From Prevotella melaninogenica ATCC 25845 (GTDB taxonomy: Bacteria > Bacteroidota > Bacteroidia > Bacteroidales > Bacteroidaceae), in NCBI RefSeq assembly GCF_000144405.1, contig NC_014371.1:124001-188000 (forward strand): DNA of 64,000 nt, read 5' to 3'. The notes below the pieces were generated by a model, which worked only from the letters and a program-made list of their open reading frames with translations, was not told the DNA's origin and did no database searches. The first letter of the stretch is position 1; each line of letters starts with the position of its first letter. A program made the position numbers and the translations under genes. Shown here piece after piece: positions 1-9,447 of this stretch.

Positions 1-163
1 AATAGATGCAGGAAATAAGAGGTTTAACGCATTTACACTTTATTATGATTGTACAAGGACAACTTTCACAAACCATTATGGCTGTGAAAGCTGATAGAAC
101 CCCTACTGTTAGAGGCTCTAAATCGCTGAATACTTTCTCATCAGAGAGTTTTAGGTAACGGCG

Positions 164-898
164 TTACTTGCCTTTGGTTGGTTGACGATATGCGGCTTTC
201 AACTTATTAGGGAAGTCAACCGACAGGGCTGAATCTTTGAAGTTAATGTAGATGTCTTCGTTATTCTTTGTCTTGATATGCGTCACATTCGTATCGTCTG
301 AATGTAAGTATAATAGCACATCCTGCCCTTCTTCGGTCTTGAAATGACCCACATTAATTTCGCCAAGTGACATTCCGTTTGTTCTCATCTCTATGTCTGG
401 CACCGTTGCGTTGCCGTCTACTTGTGTAATACTTGCTATCGGTATTTCCTTAGCGTATAACCCTTCAATAAACAACGTGTCATTTCTAATCGTCGTATTA
501 TTATCGCTGCCTGTGATTGGAAGGGTCCCGATGAGGGGAATCATACCTAAAATCACAATGATAGAGAGCATGAGTACGAGTATGCCCTTCCCCTTCTTCT
601 CTATCTTGTACAGCTGTAACAGCATGTAAACGATAGCTACTATTTCGGGGACGAGTATAACGACAAGTTGATAATCTTCCCAATGAAAGGCAAGACAAGC
701 GAAACCACCGACAAGGATGAAGCTACCTGCCAATATTAGTGCTATCTTAATTCTCCTCAATCGTTTAAGTCCTTCCTCGCTTTTAAGTTTCGCTTTCGGT
801 ATTCTTGACCCAAAATTGATAGAAGAATCTGGTCCGATAGTACTTCCGAGAATAATCAGCGGTAAGCTCATCAGTAGTGTTATAATGATGTCTATCAT
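164..898 (-). CDS. Membrane protein with C-terminal bacterial PH-like domain
   Basis: A 244-residue protein with a hydrophobic N-terminal segment (about residues 3-20), three more hydrophobic segments (about 52-70, 77-95 and 104-124), then a soluble C-terminal half. The C-terminal half has the beta-rich pattern of short bacterial PH domains attached to membrane anchors, with a central RTNG followed by a glycine/Phe turn and HIKTKN near the end. It would sit in the inner membrane. Family assignment is by resemblance only, and the role is unknown. It is the last minus-strand gene before the window edge; the gene upstream of it, on the same strand, encodes a SUKH protein. Confidence 0.6.
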   Translation of the reverse strand: MIDIIITLLMSLPLIILGSTIGPDSSINFGSRIPKAKLKSEEGLKRLRRIKIALILAGSFILVGGFACLAFHWEDYQLVVILVPEIVAIVYMLLQLYKIEKKGKGILVLMLSIIVILGMIPLIGTLPITGSDNNTTIRNDTLFIEGLYAKEIPIASITQVDGNATVPDIEMRTNGMSLGEINVGHFKTEEGQDVLLYLHSDDTNVTHIKTKNNEDIYINFKDSALSVDFPNKLKAAYRQPTKGK

Positions 899-947
899 AT
901 CTCAACTTGTTTTAATTTTATTTATGCAATATCAATCAACTTTGTTA

Positions 948-1145
948 TCAAGGTTTATAATAGAAACTAAGCATTAGCTCTCTACCTCTAATGTCTTGAT
1001 TACTAAAGCTACTTGAAAGCGTATTATTAATTCCATAGCTATAGGTTGTCAATACCCTTGTATGGGTGTTCACTGATACTCTTATATGACTAATATCACG
1101 AGGCTTTATGTTACCTTTTAATTGGAGTGGTATAAAGGTCTTCAT
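948..1145 (-). pseudogene. Possible remnant of an outer-membrane beta-barrel C-terminus
   Basis: A 65-codon frame that overlaps the 3-prime end of the SUKH gene by 35 bases. The last residues, RGRELMLSFYYKP then stop, look like the closing strand of a Bacteroidota outer-membrane barrel, where alternating hydrophobic residues end in an aromatic-rich motif. No signal peptide or barrel precedes it. It could be a decayed 3-prime fragment left by recombination or a chance frame. Confidence is low. Confidence 0.25.
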
Positions 1146-1698
1146 CTATTTTTCTTCCCCTCTCATCAAACAGTGAGTATATCCTCTTTAACTCTGATAT
1201 AAGCATTTGCTCGAACGTTTCCCATTGGAATAGGGAGGTTGCATCGTCTCTATCACAATAGTGCACGGTGCTTGTTCTTTTATCTATATAAAGATAAGAA
1301 CCGTCCCAGTCATAACCGCCTATAAAGAAATGGTCGTCTGTGGCATTTCGAGGTCTTTCCCGAATGTTTGCCGTAATAATCGAAAACGGTTGGCGGCTTT
1401 CATCAGTGCTTCTTTTATAGTTTCTTCTTAATCCGTCTAAACAAAAGGTTCCAACCAATATGTCCAAGCCATTGCTTACATCTAACAAGAATTTTTTATA
1501 ATCGATGGGAATTTCCATGCCCAATTCTTTCTCCAATGCTTGGACATCGTTCTTACTTAGCGGAGGATATAGGGTGTTTAGCCAAGCCTCGGGGGCTATA
1601 TGGGGCGCTTTTCCTATAAGGATTGCACCGGAGGATTGGGATTCTTCAATACCCTGGTTCTGAAATCTATAAATTAAATCCCTATATGTTTTATTCAT
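1111..1698 (-). CDS. SMI1/KNR4 (SUKH) family protein
   Basis: A 195-residue soluble protein. The central part has the SUKH superfamily signature: a Leu-rich helix with an acidic Glu (LSKNDVQALEKELGMEIP), then DYKKFLLDVSNG, then a later FFIGGYDWDGSYLYID strand pair and a C-terminal WETFEQML helix. SUKH proteins in bacteria are mostly immunity proteins against nuclease or deaminase toxins delivered by contact-dependent or type VI/VII systems. No toxin gene is visible in the window, so it is an orphan immunity gene or its toxin lies elsewhere. The start at 1698 gives the full conserved helix. Confidence 0.7.
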   Translation of the reverse strand: MNKTYRDLIYRFQNQGIEESQSSGAILIGKAPHIAPEAWLNTLYPPLSKNDVQALEKELGMEIPIDYKKFLLDVSNGLDILVGTFCLDGLRRNYKRSTDESRQPFSIITANIRERPRNATDDHFFIGGYDWDGSYLYIDKRTSTVHYCDRDDATSLFQWETFEQMLISELKRIYSLFDERGRKIDEDLYTTPIKR

Positions 1699-1993
1699 AT
1701 TCGATTTTTCTATATACGTTATACTATTTATGGTAAAGGCTCATCATTAAAAATGAAGAATTTGACAATAGTTGATTTAATCTCTATTGATTTTCTTCCC
1801 ACTTGATGGATTCCTGTAATTACCATTATGCCTACTAAGATGTTCTTCACAAATTCAATAAGATATCGCAAATATATAATAATATTCAATACGGCGCAAC
1901 TATTTGGCTCAATAATTTGCTGCGTATTATGTGAGGGGGATAGTAGTTGTGTTTATAGCTTTTGTGGTTAATGTAAAATAAATTCACAACGTG

Positions 1994-2120
1994 CTTTTTA
2001 AAAGATGCTCTTTTGGCTTCTTAAAGACGCCTAATTGGCTTGCAAAAGGTGCCCTTTTGAGGTCTTACTAACGCCCTTTTGGAATCCATTTAAGCACCTT
2101 TTGCTTTCACGTTTTGCAAG
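1994..2120 (-). repeat. Dispersed repeat family 1, copy A (inverted)
   Basis: This stretch reads AAGGTGCCCTTTTG, then GTCTTACTAACGCCCTTTTG, then TTTAAGCACCTTTTG. It is the reverse complement of the arrangement seen near 43378, and other copies lie near 25928 and 56428. Internal units of the form AAAAGGGCGTTA alternate with GTAAGACTTC. The gap from 1699 to 2752 holds no gene: 1699-1993 shows only AT-rich sequence, then this copy, then a copy of repeat family 2, then the fumarase terminator. Confidence 0.75.
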
Positions 2121-2279
2121 TGTTTGGTTCTCTGTTAGTTACAGAGGTATCGAAAAGAAGCTTTTTGGGGCTTTTTTAGGGAGTTTTTTAAGGCTTTTGT
2201 GTCAATATTTTTCGTAACCAACGAGCCTTTTTTAGTTCTTCCGAAATCTGGAGTGCTCAACTAAAAGTCTTATATAATA

Positions 2280-2572
2280 GGCACACGGAGTCACGGAGGG
2301 GACGGAGGTAAACGCAATGTCACGGAGGTGCCGACGGCACAAAGAGCAACGGAGGTGTAGCGTACAGATTTTTGATAACTTTTGGGATAAATGCTTTGGG
2401 TATAAAGTTGCTAAAAAAGTGTGCAAACAAGCTCCGTTGCTCTATGCACCGACGGTGCCTCCGTGACTTTCATTGCTTGGGTTTAATAATCCTCCGTCCT
2501 CTCCGTGCCTCCGTGTGACATTACTTCAAACTCTAAGCACAAGTGGCAAACCTTATCACTCCAAAATCCTGA
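2280..2572 (+). repeat. Dispersed repeat family 2, copy 1
   Basis: The stretch starts GGCACACGGAGTCACGGAGG and its core ends CTCCGTGCCTCCGTGTGACA at 2520, so the two ends are imperfect inverted repeats. The interior carries further CACGGAGGTG units and GATAACTTTTGGGATAAATG. A shared flank reading AACTCTAA, AAGTGGCAAACCTTATCA and ATCCTGAAGA continues to about 2572. A second full copy with the same order lies at 42883-43178. No transposase is present, so it resembles a non-autonomous element or a structured RNA repeat. Confidence 0.8.
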
Positions 2573-2601
2573 AGAGCCACCTTTTAATAAAAAAGCAAAC
2601 G

Positions 2602-2650
2602 AAAAAAGCGGTATAAAGACGTTGTAAAAGTTCGTCTTATACCGCTTTGT
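2602..2650 (-). terminator. Terminator of the fumarase gene
   Basis: On the minus strand, AAAGCGGTATAAGACG pairs with CGTCTTTATACCGCT across a short loop and is followed by TTTTTT. It lies about 100 bases past the fumarase stop codon. This is a good intrinsic terminator. Confidence 0.8.
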
Positions 2651-2752
2651 AAGATGAGGCTATACCTATGTTTCGTTAGGGAAAGGGATATCCTTTCCTG
2701 CGATTTACGCTTGATAGCATCGTTGGTATAGCTGATTTATGTGCTGTGTGGA

Positions 2753-4399
2753 TTACTTCTCGCAGCTGCAGCCTGTCCAAGGCTTCAGCTCTTTGAAGAA
2801 GTCGTGACCCTTATCGTCAACAAGGATGAAGGCAGGGAAGTCCTCAACGGTAATCTTCCAAACAGCTTCCATACCCAATTCAGGATACTCTACGCACTCG
2901 ATACTCTTGATGCTGCTCTGTGAGAGAACGGCAGCCACACCACCGATAGTACCGAGGTAGAAACCACCATGCTTCTGGCAAGCATCTGTCACAGCCTGTG
3001 TACGGTTACCCTTAGCAATCATCACGAGTGAACCACCATGCTCCTGGAACTCGTCAACGTATGGGTCCATACGGTTGGCAGTGGTAGGTCCCATTGAACC
3101 ACATGGGTAGCCCTCTGGTGTCTTGGCTGGTCCTGCATAGAGGACAGGGTAATTCTTGATGTAATCAGGCAATTCCTCGCCAGCATCCAAACGTGCCTTG
3201 AGCTTAGCGTGAGCAATGTCACGTGCCACGATGATAGTACCCTTGAGGTTAACACGTGTTGAAACAGGATACTTTGTCAGCTCAGCACGAACGGCATCCA
3301 TACCCTTGTCGAGGTCGATTTCTATGCCCTTCGCACCTTCTCCTGGCTTGCGATACTCCTCTGGAATCAACTCGCTTGGGTTGGTGTCCATCTTCTCCAA
3401 CCAAATACCGTCCTTATTGATCTTCGCTTTGATGTTACGGTCAGCAGAACAGCTAACACCCATGCCGATAGGGCAGCTTGCACCGTGACGTGGCAGACGG
3501 ATGATGCGGATGTCGTGAGCAAGGTACTTACCACCGAACTGTGCACCAAGACCAATCTTATGAGCCTCTTTGAGGAGCTTCTCCTCAAGGTCGATGTCGC
3601 GGAAAGCACGTCCTGTCTCGTCGCCAGTAGTAGGAAGATTGTCGTAATACTTGATACTTCCGAGCTTAACGGTGAGGAGGTTCTTCTCAGCAGAAGTACC
3701 ACCAATCACGAAACAGATGTGATAAGGAGGACAAGCAGCAGTACCGAGGCTCTTCATCTTCTCAACGAGGAAAGGAATGAGCGTACCCTCATTCTGGATA
3801 GTAGCTTTGGTCATTGGGTAGAAGTAGGTCTTGTTAGCAGAGCCACCACCCTTTGCTACCATTACGAAACGATATTCAGCGCCCTCAACAGCCTCAATAT
3901 CAATCTGTGCAGGGAGGTTACACTTGGTATTTACCTCATCGTACATATTGAGCGGAGCGTTCTGTGAGTAGCGGAGATTCTCTTGTGTAAAGGTGTTGAA
4001 GACACCACGAGAGAGTGCCTCCTCGTCCTCGAAACCAGTCCATACCTGCTGACCCTTCTCACCGTGAATGATAGCAGTACCCGTGTCCTGGCAGAAAGGC
4101 AGTACACCCTTCACAGCTGTCTCAGCATTGCGGAGGAACTGGAGTGCCACGTACTTGTCGTTTTCTGATGCCTCTGGGTCGGTCAGAATCTTTGCAACTT
4201 GCTCATTGTGTGCACGACGGAGCATGAACTCACAATCGTGGAAAGCCTCCTGTGCTAATAAAGTAAGTGCTTCTTTGCTTACCTTCAGAATCTCTTTACC
4301 TTCAAACTCACCAACGCTGATACCTTCCTTTGATACCAGACGATACTCGGTGTCATCTTTGCCCAATTGGAACATTGGTGCATACTTGAATTCTGCCAT
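2753..4399 (-). CDS. fumA/fumB-like: Class I fumarate hydratase
   Basis: This enzyme catalyses the reversible hydration of fumarate to malate with an oxygen-sensitive [4Fe-4S] cluster; in anaerobic Bacteroidota it runs the reductive branch toward succinate. At 548 residues it has the normal class I length. The three expected cluster cysteines are seen at Cys103 (VLPFCQDTG), Cys223 (AACPPYH) and Cys317 (VSCSADRN), matching the spacing in E. coli FumA. The N-terminal alpha domain (to about 330) is followed by the beta domain carrying [15 protein letters not shown]. It follows the M16 peptidase gene by 96 bases on the same strand, and a strong hairpin at 4413-4444 stands just ahead of its start codon. 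The start at 4399 is clear, as [13 protein letters not shown] begins the family core. The protein is cytoplasmic. Confidence 0.95.
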   Translation of the reverse strand: MAEFKYAPMFQLGKDDTEYRLVSKEGISVGEFEGKEILKVSKEALTLLAQEAFHDCEFMLRRAHNEQVAKILTDPEASENDKYVALQFLRNAETAVKGVLPFCQDTGTAIIHGEKGQQVWTGFEDEEALSRGVFNTFTQENLRYSQNAPLNMYDEVNTKCNLPAQIDIEAVEGAEYRFVMVAKGGGSANKTYFYPMTKATIQNEGTLIPFLVEKMKSLGTAACPPYHICFVIGGTSAEKNLLTVKLGSIKYYDNLPTTGDETGRAFRDIDLEEKLLKEAHKIGLGAQFGGKYLAHDIRIIRLPRHGASCPIGMGVSCSADRNIKAKINKDGIWLEKMDTNPSELIPEEYRKPGEGAKGIEIDLDKGMDAVRAELTKYPVSTRVNLKGTIIVARDIAHAKLKARLDAGEELPDYIKNYPVLYAGPAKTPEGYPCGSMGPTTANRMDPYVDEFQEHGGSLVMIAKGNRTQAVTDACQKHGGFYLGTIGGVAAVLSQSSIKSIECVEYPELGMEAVWKITVEDFPAFILVDDKGHDFFKELKPWTGCSCEK

Positions 4400-4412
4400 A
4401 ATGTTTTGTTTA

Positions 4413-4444
4413 CCTGTCTGCCCTTAATCGGTAGGGCAGACAGG
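4413..4444. promoter_or_regulatory. Perfect 12-bp hairpin in the fumarase leader
   Basis: CCTGTCTGCCCT pairs with AGGGCAGACAGG around an 8-base loop, starting 13 bases upstream of the fumarase ATG. The T-run (GTTTTTTC) is on the plus-strand side, so on the transcribed minus strand the stem is preceded by A residues and not followed by U residues. It may separate the M16 message from fumarase or affect ribosome access. Its function is inferred. Confidence 0.6.
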
Positions 4445-4495
4445 GTTTTTTCTATTTGTTTATAATATGTTTTTGTATTCTTTTCTTACTGTTTA

Positions 4496-7426
4496 TTAAT
4501 AGCCGAAGATTTCTTCTGTTGTCACTCTCTTGATAGGTGCAATCTTTTCTAATGCCTTGAGGTCAAGTTCTTTCTCGTTACCAAGGATGATATACTTGAA
4601 TGGCTTGTTGGCAATATACTCCTTCTCGAAGTTAATAACATCCTGCAGTTGCAGACTTGGAAGGGCGTTGTAAATCTTTTCACTCAATGAGCAGTCAAGA
4701 CCTAAACGCTGTGCTGCAAGATAAGAGGTGAGGATAGAGTACTTAGTTGTACGAGCAGAAGCAAGGCTCTTCATCAAGCTTTGCTTGGCGAGGTCAAAGC
4801 CACTCTGGCGTACAGGTACGTTGTTGAGAAGCTTGTTGAACTCTCTCACACAGTCCATCATCTTGTCATTCTGTGTGATGATGTAGGTGTAGAAACTCTC
4901 ATTACCTCCTAAACGATAAGGAGATGCATAGACAGCTGAAGCTGAATAAGCCAAACCACGTGCCTCACGTAACTCTTGGAAGACGATGGCATTCATACCA
5001 CCTCCGAAGTATTCATTGAAGAGGGCAATGATAGGGGCACGGTCGGCAGACCACTTCTGGTTCTGATTGTGGAGCTGAACCATGTAGATATTCTTTGCAT
5101 CGTAAGGTGCAATAAGAACCTCGTTCTTAGGTGTTGTCTCCTCAGTATAACGCTTGATAGTAGGCACTGCAGCGAACTTCTTTGGTGTCTGGATAGTCTT
5201 GCTGACAAGCTGGTCAACCTCTTTCAGGCTTGAAGGACCGTAGTAAAGCACTGTCAACTTATAGTTCTTCAAGTTCTTCAAAAGGTTAAGCAGTACCTGT
5301 GGGTTGATTGACTTCAACTCCTGTTCACTTGGAATGTTGCGAGTAGGGTTGTACTTTCCGTAGGTAGCATAGTTTCTGAGGGCAGCGAAGTTAGCCTTCT
5401 GGTTGGCTTTGTTATCGCTGCGTGACTTTAGAATCTGCTCTACATAGAGGTCGTAAGCCTCCTTGTCAACCTTTGCATTACTGAGTAAGTTGTTCAACAG
5501 AGCAAGTGCCTGAGGCAGGTTAGAGTTGAGACCACTTAACGTAATGTATGAAACTTCGTTTCTTTCAGAGATGCTATAGTCGCAAGCTAACTTATAGAAC
5601 TGCTGCTTAATCTGCTCGTTGCTGAGCTTATTGGTACCTAAGTAATCAAGATAACCAGCTGCATAGCTGAGCATTGGGTTATGTTCGTCACCGTAAGGAA
5701 CTACGAAGCAAAGTGTAAAGAGGTCGTTTGTTTTGTCCTGCTTATAGAGAACAGGAAGACCCTTTTGTGTTGTTGCCTTGGTAAGGTCGCGCTTGTAGTT
5801 AACAAACTGTGGCTGGATAGGAGTTGTCTTGGTGTTTACAATCTCCTTGAGGAAGTCACTCTGCTTGTCGTTGTTGGTTGGGATTGGAGTGATAGTAGGC
5901 TTCTCAACCTTCTTAATAGTAGTATCGTTACCTTGCTCCTTGTAGACACAAGCGAAGTCGTTACGGAAGAATTGATTAGCAAACTTTACTATCTCAGCCT
6001 TTGTTAACTTTGAAATACGATTGAGTTTATCCACCTCCTGCTTCCAGTCTTTGTGGTTAATGAAGGCATCCACATACTGCTTTGCACGGAACTGGTTGTT
6101 ATCTAACTGCGTATAATAGTAACGCTTGTAGTTGTTAACGATAGATGGCAAGAGATCATCAGAGAAGTTACCCTTCTTGAGTTTCTCAATTTCAGACAAA
6201 GCAAGGCTGCGCACCTCCTGCAAAGTCTGTCCACTCTTTGGCTGTCCATAGACATAGAATACCGAATATTCGTCCATATCTGCGATACCTGCGCTAACCT
6301 CCTGTACCTTCAGCTTCTGGCTGAGGTCGAGGTCGAAGAGTCCTGCTTGTCCGTTAGACAAGAGTTGTGCTATAACCTCTAATGTATCTAACTGCAAAGA
6401 CTTACTTGCGTCTGCACGCCAACCCATGAAGAGCATAGGAGCTTCCTTACCAACAACAGTCGTATCAACGGGTGCTGTGAGGGCTGGTTGAGCTGGGAAC
6501 TGTGGTACGTCGATGTGGGCGCTTGGCTTCCAATTGCCAAAATACTTCTCAATCGAAGCTACTGTCTTGTCTGGGTCGAGGTCGCCTGAAAGACAGATAG
6601 CGATGTTGTTTGGGACGTAGTATTTGTTAAAATAGTTCTTGATGTTGGTGATTGAAGGATTCTTCAGGTGCTCACCAAGTCCGATAGTGGTCTGTGTACC
6701 GTATGGGTGGGTAGGGAAGAGCTTTGCAAAGAGGGCTGCATAGACTTTACGCCAGTCGCTTGAAAGACCGATGTTATACTCTTCATACACCGCCTCCAAC
6801 TCTGTATGGAAGCCACGGATAACCATATTCTGGAAACGATCGCCCTGAACTCTTGCCCAAGTGTCAATCTCATTAGATGGAATATTCTCTACATAGCAAG
6901 TTACATCATTAGAAGTATAAGCGTTTGTACCCTCACTACCGATGGCTGTCATCATCTTGTCATACTCGTTTGGAATGTTATAACGAGCTGCAAGTTGTGA
7001 GATAGAGTCAATCTGGTGGTACCATTGCTTGCGTGCAGCTGGGTCAGTGATATGGCGATACTGCTCGAAACGAGCCTCGATAGAGTCGAGGTAAGGGCGT
7101 TCAGCCTCCACATTAGACGAACCAAAGTGGGTAGTACCCTTAAACATAAGGTGCTCTAAGTAGTGTGCAAGACCTGTTGTCTCCTTTGGGTCATTGCGAG
7201 AACCTGTGCGCACAGCGATATATGTCTGTACACGTGGCTTCTCTTTGTTGACAGAAAGATAGATTTTCAGGCCGTTTTTCAGTGTGTAGATACGTGTCTG
7301 CATCGGGTCATTCGGTATGCTCTCATAGCTGTAACGCTGCGCATAAGCCGTCACAGATGCAAATAGGAACAATAGTCCTAAGCTTAGCCCCTGCATGAGG
7401 GTACTGTTAAGGAAATGTTTTTTCAT
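4496..7426 (-). CDS. M16 family zinc peptidase (pitrilysin-like)
   Basis: A 976-residue secreted zinc peptidase. The N-terminus (MKKHFLNSTL through the hydrophobic stretch ending ASVTAYAQ) is a signal peptide cut near residue 30. The inverted zinc motif HYLEH is at residues 88-92, and the downstream Glu-bearing helix (ELEAVYEEYN) follows in the same domain. The length fits a two-half M16 protein in which the N-terminal half is catalytic and the C-terminal half completes the clam-shell. It probably degrades peptides in the periplasm. It lies 47 bases downstream of the DUF4954 gene on the same strand and upstream of fumarase, so co-transcription with both is plausible. Confidence 0.92.
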   Translation of the reverse strand: MKKHFLNSTLMQGLSLGLLFLFASVTAYAQRYSYESIPNDPMQTRIYTLKNGLKIYLSVNKEKPRVQTYIAVRTGSRNDPKETTGLAHYLEHLMFKGTTHFGSSNVEAERPYLDSIEARFEQYRHITDPAARKQWYHQIDSISQLAARYNIPNEYDKMMTAIGSEGTNAYTSNDVTCYVENIPSNEIDTWARVQGDRFQNMVIRGFHTELEAVYEEYNIGLSSDWRKVYAALFAKLFPTHPYGTQTTIGLGEHLKNPSITNIKNYFNKYYVPNNIAICLSGDLDPDKTVASIEKYFGNWKPSAHIDVPQFPAQPALTAPVDTTVVGKEAPMLFMGWRADASKSLQLDTLEVIAQLLSNGQAGLFDLDLSQKLKVQEVSAGIADMDEYSVFYVYGQPKSGQTLQEVRSLALSEIEKLKKGNFSDDLLPSIVNNYKRYYYTQLDNNQFRAKQYVDAFINHKDWKQEVDKLNRISKLTKAEIVKFANQFFRNDFACVYKEQGNDTTIKKVEKPTITPIPTNNDKQSDFLKEIVNTKTTPIQPQFVNYKRDLTKATTQKGLPVLYKQDKTNDLFTLCFVVPYGDEHNPMLSYAAGYLDYLGTNKLSNEQIKQQFYKLACDYSISERNEVSYITLSGLNSNLPQALALLNNLLSNAKVDKEAYDLYVEQILKSRSDNKANQKANFAALRNYATYGKYNPTRNIPSEQELKSINPQVLLNLLKNLKNYKLTVLYYGPSSLKEVDQLVSKTIQTPKKFAAVPTIKRYTEETTPKNEVLIAPYDAKNIYMVQLHNQNQKWSADRAPIIALFNEYFGGGMNAIVFQELREARGLAYSASAVYASPYRLGGNESFYTYIITQNDKMMDCVREFNKLLNNVPVRQSGFDLAKQSLMKSLASARTTKYSILTSYLAAQRLGLDCSLSEKIYNALPSLQLQDVINFEKEYIANKPFKYIILGNEKELDLKALEKIAPIKRVTTEEIFGY

Positions 7427-7473
7427 ACAATCAGTATTTGTTTATTGTTATAATTGGGTAGAGAATGTAATGA

Positions 7474-9327
7474 TTAATTCTCAAAATCAACCTCATGATC
7501 AAGGCTATTAACGAACGATTCAAAGACCTCTCTGTCTACATCGCCCATCTCAAACTCCTTCTCGGCATCCTTTTTAATCTCTGCAATCCATGCACGCCGT
7601 GCCTCGATATAATCCTGTTTGATGCGTGCATCGTCCTCGGGAGAAATCTCATTAATGCCGTAGTATTCCAGAATCATGCGATAGGTCCACGCCCATTGAT
7701 AGATACGATAGTTCTCGTTAATCTCTCGGAAGCGGTTAACCACCTCTTCTATCGTTTCAAGACTACCGCTCTTGATATCTTCGATGAGGCGTCGCTCTTC
7801 TGATACAGGGAGCAGAAGACCAGAGAGGTCGTCCCATCGTCCAAGTCCTACTTCGGTCTGTGGCTTACCAAAGAAGCCCCATTTGTGTGCACGTTTCAGT
7901 ACCGCTCCCATGTAGATGCGCAGTGCGATGTCATAATATTTGATACCTTTTCGCAGACTGGTAGCATTGATAACGTATTCATGATAGTTATAAGACGAAA
8001 CATTGTCACCACTTGCCTGTCGCAGATTCTCAAGTATCTTCTTTCCCTGCAGAATCTCTCCAACAGAGTAAGGTGATAGCCAATCGAAGTTGACAATACT
8101 CTTCTGTGTCTGCTGTGGACGCATATCACGCTTTGGCCACTTGCGTATGTCGCGATAAAGACCAACCGTTGTGATGTTACGACCGGGCACGAGATACATC
8201 TTATCAGCCTCTGCAATGAGGTAAGAGAAGGGGAGGGCAGTCGTGTTAGGGTGGTGCATCAGCTTACCGAAACATACGGAGAACGTACCGATCGTTGCTG
8301 GCATGAGCAGATAACTACCACTGGCAGTCTTCGTTCCACGCTCCAAGATACCCCAGTGCATTGGTCCCATCTTATAGGCATGGTTAGAGAAGTTGGTACC
8401 AGAACCTGCGTTATAGAAAGAGAACATACCACCAATGAGCAGTGAACTCTTATGATGTGAGGCACAGAACGGACCGCAGAAAGCTGCGCACGCCTCACCG
8501 TTTGACATAAAGGAATTGGCAAAGAAGACACTCTGTGAGGCTGTGAAGCCATTGCTTATCTGACAGGCTTCACCCACGAAGCAGTCTTGCATTTTCACAC
8601 TGTTCACAATGCTGGAGCCATCTGATATGATAGAGTTCTCACAGATGACACCTGTACCGATGTAAACGCTGGCATATTCAGAGCTGAGAATGGTACAATC
8701 GCTCAAACGACTTGCACCAGAAATCTCGCAATCGTCCTGAATAACCGTGTTGGTAATCTCCCTTGTGTTGACAATCTTCACATTGTTGCCAATCGTTCCA
8801 CGTTCTGGATTGGTGCGAGCAATCTCCTCTTTCACTAATCTTCGGATAGCATTCTTGAGGTCTTTGTCGTTGAAATGCTTCACCATAAAGGCTGCAAACT
8901 GGCTATTGAGGTCGTGGAAGAAAATCACATTGCCGTCGCCCACCTCGTTCAGCACCGAGATAAGATTACCTTCTCCATAGGTAGCTCCTTCCGTAGTCTC
9001 CATGACAGAGATGTTAGAGATGAGGCAGTCGTCACCGATGGTATAGTTATTAATATAATTCCCCACCTTCTCAATAAGGCAGTCGTTACCAACGGTCACA
9101 TTACGTAGGGTTGCATCATTGATACCAGAATGTTTGACGAAGCCCTTTGTTATCTCGACTTCTTTCTGGACACTTCCCAACTGTACGTCACCATAGAACA
9201 TGACACGGTGGAAGAATTTCGCTTGAAATCCGTCCTCCGCAACCTCTACTCGACTCCAATCTTCTGCCCAGCAGCTATTGCTCTCGAGTATCTCAATCTC
9301 TTCAAAGGTAAGGGAACGATATTGCAT
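7474..9327 (-). CDS. DUF4954 family protein with left-handed beta-helix repeats
   Basis: A 617-residue protein without a signal peptide. From about residue 60 to 290 it has repeating hydrophobic-x-x-N/D-x turns of the hexapeptide type (NDATLRNVTVGNDCLIEKV and later IENSIISDGSSI-like turns), as in left-handed beta-helix acyl- and nucleotidyl-transferases. A mixed segment follows (HWGILERGTKTASGSYLL, CFGKLMHHPN) and then a helical C-terminus. The family is widespread and uncharacterised in Bacteroidota. The start at 9327 gives MQYRSLTFEEIEILESN, a typical N-terminus. It lies between hflX and the M16 peptidase on the same strand. A sugar-nucleotide role is possible but not shown. Confidence 0.8.
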   Translation of the reverse strand: MQYRSLTFEEIEILESNSCWAEDWSRVEVAEDGFQAKFFHRVMFYGDVQLGSVQKEVEITKGFVKHSGINDATLRNVTVGNDCLIEKVGNYINNYTIGDDCLISNISVMETTEGATYGEGNLISVLNEVGDGNVIFFHDLNSQFAAFMVKHFNDKDLKNAIRRLVKEEIARTNPERGTIGNNVKIVNTREITNTVIQDDCEISGASRLSDCTILSSEYASVYIGTGVICENSIISDGSSIVNSVKMQDCFVGEACQISNGFTASQSVFFANSFMSNGEACAAFCGPFCASHHKSSLLIGGMFSFYNAGSGTNFSNHAYKMGPMHWGILERGTKTASGSYLLMPATIGTFSVCFGKLMHHPNTTALPFSYLIAEADKMYLVPGRNITTVGLYRDIRKWPKRDMRPQQTQKSIVNFDWLSPYSVGEILQGKKILENLRQASGDNVSSYNYHEYVINATSLRKGIKYYDIALRIYMGAVLKRAHKWGFFGKPQTEVGLGRWDDLSGLLLPVSEERRLIEDIKSGSLETIEEVVNRFREINENYRIYQWAWTYRMILEYYGINEISPEDDARIKQDYIEARRAWIAEIKKDAEKEFEMGDVDREVFESFVNSLDHEVDFEN

Positions 9328-9344
9328 AAACTTTTCTTTTAGTT

Positions 9345-9440
9345 GTTGTTATTAGCCTTATTAGGCTTATTGGGTTTATTAGGCTTATTAGCCCCATTAG
9401 CCTTATTAGCCTAATAAGCCCAATAAGGCAAATATGCCCA
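9345..9440. repeat. Low-complexity TTATTAGGC/TTATTAGCC repeat
   Basis: The spacer between hflX and the DUF4954 gene is built almost entirely from TTATTAGGC, TTATTAGCC and TTATTGGG units. The two unit types are near complements, so the RNA could fold into several alternative stems. It resembles a microsatellite-like expansion. Confidence 0.7.
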
Positions 9441-9447
9441 ATAGTCT

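Noticed and set aside
2035..2217. 60-codon plus-strand open frame
   Set aside because: It lies across dispersed repeat family 1 copy A and has no start context or protein features.
2232..2426. Minus-strand open frame sharing HL(R/H)DIAFTSV-type residues with the frame at 42760-43005
   Set aside because: The similarity is real but comes from DNA repeat family 2; neither frame spans the whole repeat or has a consistent start or end.
3485..3967. 160-codon plus-strand open frame inside the fumarase gene
   Set aside because: It is a shadow of a strongly coding minus-strand gene with conserved enzyme motifs.
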